Shown here piece after piece: positions 60,761 through 64,000 of a DNA stretch of 64,000 bases; position 1 is the stretch's first letter, and each line of letters begins with the position of its first letter. The position numbers and the translations under genes are program-made. The notes beneath the pieces are model-generated. The model ran no database searches. It saw only the letters and a list, made by a program, of their open reading frames with translations, and was not told where the DNA came from. This DNA comes from Chamaea fasciata (taxonomy: Eukaryota; Chordata; Aves; Passeriformes; Sylviidae): the NCBI GenBank assembly GCA_029207755.1, contig JARCOQ010000005.1, positions 56,419,449 through 56,483,448 of the forward strand, written 5' to 3'.

Positions 60761-63700
60761 AGTCTCCTGCTTCTCCTTCTGCTTAGGTTAGTCAGTAATT
60801 CCTCCTGACTGAAATGAGCAGTTTTCTTCTCTGGTGAATCACAGATATAATTTTTCCACCTTGACTCGCTCACTTCTTTGAAATGCAGGTCTTTCTCTGG
60901 CTTCTTCACAGAGGTCCTTCTATAACTGTTTCTATGTAATAAAGACTGACTGAGGAGTGAGATTGATGTCTGATGCAAAAATTCAATCACTGGCCTTCGA
61001 TGATCTATTAAATCAGCCTGTGATGTCTCCTGATCTGCCTCTTGCTGGAAAGAGCCCTTGCAGCAGTGGAATTGCTTGCTGCCTCCATTAGTTTGTAAAT
61101 AACCTGTACATTTGGAGGTCAGTTTGGCATGATGGTCTCTGGCTCAGCAGGTGTCCTGCACCATTGAGCCCATTTGATTTTTGATTTTTGAAGGCTCTAA
61201 GTCAGAAAAAATAATTGATAGAAGACTTAAAAAAAAAAAAAAGTTTCCCTCCACTTTTTTGTCCTTCCGAATGGGAAGTGCGGCAGTGAAACAATAAATC
61301 CCTGCTCTATCCTTGCACCTTCACTTGCCTTTTTTGCTGTTTCTCTTGTTCATTTCTTTTCTCTAGAATGAGGCGCTTTTTTTTTTAATGTAAAAAACTG
61401 TCATCCAAAATAGGCTATTGAGTTTTACTCATAATTGTGAGATAAATGCCTTTGGGTAGCAGCTATGGAACAGTTACCTTTCTGGTGCTGATGAGCTTGA
61501 CAGCAAGAAACGTGTTGTTCTGTGCTGACTTTTTCCCCTTTCGACAAGATAAATTCCTCCTATACTTCAGTGTCACGTTTACTCCAGTCTTCCACTTCTA
61601 AGAGAAGTTTGGACTTAGCTTTGCAGTTGGTGGGTGTCCTTTGGGATCTGTCAGCCTGGGTGGAGCAGTTTTGGAAGGCTCCCATTTTACCTTGTGAGTT
61701 CAGAGGCTGAGAGAGCCTTGCCTTGCCTCTGTTGCCACATGATGCAGAGCGAACACGTAGGAAGGTGTTTCCTGGCTTGCTGATTATCCATGGTTTTGGA
61801 TGTAGGGGCAGCCTGAACCCAGAAGGGTTATTAAGTGAGGCATGATGCTGTGTGTGTGGGCCACGTCACCTCCACCAGGAGTGCAGCCACTTCAGTCTCT
61901 GGGATACTCTTGTGCTTGGGGGTAGTGGGGAAGAGAAGCAGCATCAGCAGAGTTATTCTGCATGGAAAAGCTGTGGATCCAGCTGGTTTTAGAAGCTTCA
62001 GACCCACTGGGGCTCCACATGCAGCCAACTCTTGGAGGCATGAAGAGTCTCTCTCTGGCATAACCCAAACTGTCTGCCATTACTTCTAATAGTAGAACAT
62101 GGACTGTAGCTCAATTTCCATGAGGGTTCATAGACATTGAGTGCCCCTGGCACCAGTTAGGGATAAAAGGCTTTTCTTCTATGGCAAGCATATCATGACT
62201 GTATTTTGCTCTCATTAAATTAGCATGGGAACAGAGGTGATACCAATGATATGCTACCAGGTGGTAGACAGATGAAAGGCCCTATTGCAAATATATTGAA
62301 TCTCCCAAGCAATTTTACTTGCAGTAACTGTTTCTGTGCTCCACTCCTAGATCTTGAGGAGAAGTTGCCATTCACATTGGATAAGGATGTGTGTTTGTGA
62401 AAGGTATTAATGGGGTTTTTTGGCTGAGAATTCAATTATCAAACTCGTGTTCAGTTAAAATATGAACTCAGGTTCCCAGAGGCCAATGTCCTGACTCTCA
62501 GGGCCATGTCTTTTCTGTAAATAGCTGTTGATGAAAATTCTACACTAAAATCTGTCTTCGAAGAAATATAGTTCTCAACTTGTATTGAAACATTTAACTT
62601 GTCAAGAAAATAGGTTGTATTGAATGAAAAATAGTTAATGGCTGTTTTTGGTGGCTGTTTTGTGCCATGAGAAATAAGTTCCTTTCTGCTTGTGATGTCT
62701 CCTGAAAAACTACTAGAAATATGGAAACCCCCATGATGTTAATCCTGAAGATCTGAAAATGGCTGTACTGCTAAAGGAAAATGGTAAACTTTTAGGATTC
62801 TCCATGTGGTTCAAAAAGCCCTTTGCCTATACAGCATTGGGTTTATTTAGTCTTTCTGAACAAAACATTGCTAAGATGAATTTTAGAACTACGCATTATG
62901 GATTTGCATCAGTGCATATAGGACAGAATTTGCTCTGCTATTTCTCCCACCCTTCTGCTTTCACTAGGTTGCCAATTAGGGCTAATTATGAGTGGCTGAC
63001 TCACCACTCCATTAAGGCTCAGGTTTGTGCCACTGTAGCTGCCATTGGAATGAATCAGTCTGTGTGGCTGCATCAGCCTTGCCCTTTTCCTCCTGCCTCC
63101 TACCCAGCTCTTTTTTCTTCATTTTTAGATGCCACATGCCTTCCTTCACTCCTTCTACCTGAGTCACCTGCCACATTCAGCTCCCTACCCATGGTCTTCT
63201 CTGTTTGCCTTCTTTTTGCAGATCCCTTTTCCCCGTTAGTGCTGCCCACCACACTTTGCAGGAATTCAGCATTTTGCTTCTTCAACTGAGCTGCAGTTGT
63301 TTGTCATTATTTTTGCAAAGCTATCATAAGGATCATTTTTCAGGCTCTAGGAGAGAGCTGTGCAGGTGATAGGATGGAAATTAGCCAGCTTGGGTCAGTC
63401 CCTACTGAGCCCCCATCACAGGGCAAAACAGTGGGAAGCTGAAAACTTTTCTTATTTCACCCTGAGTCTTGCAGCATATTTTCAAAGAACCTTGCCTTTC
63501 ATAGCATCCTCTCATGTTTCCTTTTGATATTCTCACTTCCCACCTCATATTTTATTCTACCTTCATATCAAGGCTGTGTGTGGTGTCAGCTCATTCTGAG
63601 CTGTCATCACGGTAGCTGGAGAGCTGACACCACAGGCCAGTATTTGCTGTTTTGATTGTGGATTTTGGGTCACACAGGGATGTTGACAGTGTTGGGTAGT

Positions 63701-64000
63701 AGGCCTGCTGCTATTCTGAGCTGTAGAACCTTAAGGAAGCTTCTCAGGTAGGATCAGGGTGTCTTCAGGATGGCAGAAGAAAGGGGCAGGACATACTGCC
63801 TCTCTGCCTTGGCTCTTCTGGAGTCTGGTTCTTAGGGGTTGCAAGATAACCATGCAAAGCAGAGCTGCTCATGGTTACTTTGCACATTCAAAACAGGGAA
63901 ACATTTTATTTCAGTTATGTAAACACAAGGCAAGAGGAGAGCACAGGAAGCAGCATGAAAGTGACTTTGTATCACTTACCTACCATCATAGAAAGCACTC
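60761..64000. other. Noncoding stretch, no gene recognised
   Basis: It contains a 14-base A run at 61,229-61,242 and a 10-base T run at 61,377-61,386. The 176-codon frame at 62,759-63,289 is among the longest in the window but has no domain I recognise. Its C-terminal half reads through pyrimidine-rich DNA, giving leucine-proline-serine bias. The window ends without a recognisable gene. Confidence 0.62.

Noticed and set aside
62759..63289. 176-codon open frame
   Set aside because: The second half is pyrimidine-driven leucine/proline/serine sequence. No family motif, no splice context and no start-site evidence.
1..64000. CRISPR arrays, operons, tRNA or rRNA genes, prophage-like clusters
   Set aside because: No regularly spaced repeats, cloverleaf-forming sequence, rRNA motifs or dense same-strand genes were seen. 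The sequence is vertebrate noncoding in character, and I found no convincing undescribed biological system.

Overview
The window reads as vertebrate, most likely bird, nuclear DNA. It is AT-leaning and CpG-poor. Stop codons interrupt every frame at short intervals, homopolymer tracts are common, and there are no operons, ribosome-binding sites or closely packed genes. Three kinds of interspersed repeat place it. A reverse-transcriptase scrap of the CR1 LINE type lies near 22.4-22.7 kb. Two long terminal repeats of the kind I know from songbird endogenous retroviruses lie at 43.3-43.9 kb and 52.3-52.4 kb. Several worn copies resembling the ancient amniote MIR SINE are also present. I saw nothing resembling Alu, mammalian L1 or B1/B2. 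A passerine bird is my best inference, made from remembered consensus sequences without a database.

I recognise no protein-coding exon, tRNA, rRNA, snRNA or CRISPR array. The longest open frames (up to 199 codons) show no domain, no repeated family motif and no convincing splice context. Many run through homopolymers, and I treat them as chance. The window is therefore either intergenic or part of one or more long introns. Long T tracts clearly outnumber long A tracts on the + strand, which weakly favours an intron transcribed left to right.

Layout. 0-13.9 kb is plain noncoding sequence with a CTCF-like site (2.32 kb), a 39-base T tract (5.56 kb) and a purine-rich block (8.15-8.46 kb). At 13.9-14.0 kb an array of short inverted and direct repeats includes a perfect 23-bp inverted repeat. 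At 16.14-16.37 kb a CpG cluster contains a near-consensus CTCF motif. At 22.4-25.5 kb lie a dead CR1 fragment and two MIR-like SINEs in opposite orientation, with a third MIR-like copy at 32.9 kb. A complete solo LTR sits at 43.3-43.9 kb and part of a second LTR, on the opposite strand, at 52.3 kb. The most CpG-dense stretch is at 53.86-54.04 kb. Two stretches (49.3-49.6 and 60.4-60.76 kb) look like conserved noncoding or enhancer DNA because they carry near-palindromic homeodomain/POU/CUT-type motifs. A purine-rich degenerate repeat lies at 56.9-57.2 kb.

There is no gene system to describe as working together. The most useful leads are the regulatory candidates (16.3, 49.4, 54.0 and 60.7 kb), the repeat array at 13.9 kb, and a few short open segments flanked by good splice signals (5.29, 37.83 and 58.88 kb) that transcript data could confirm or dismiss.
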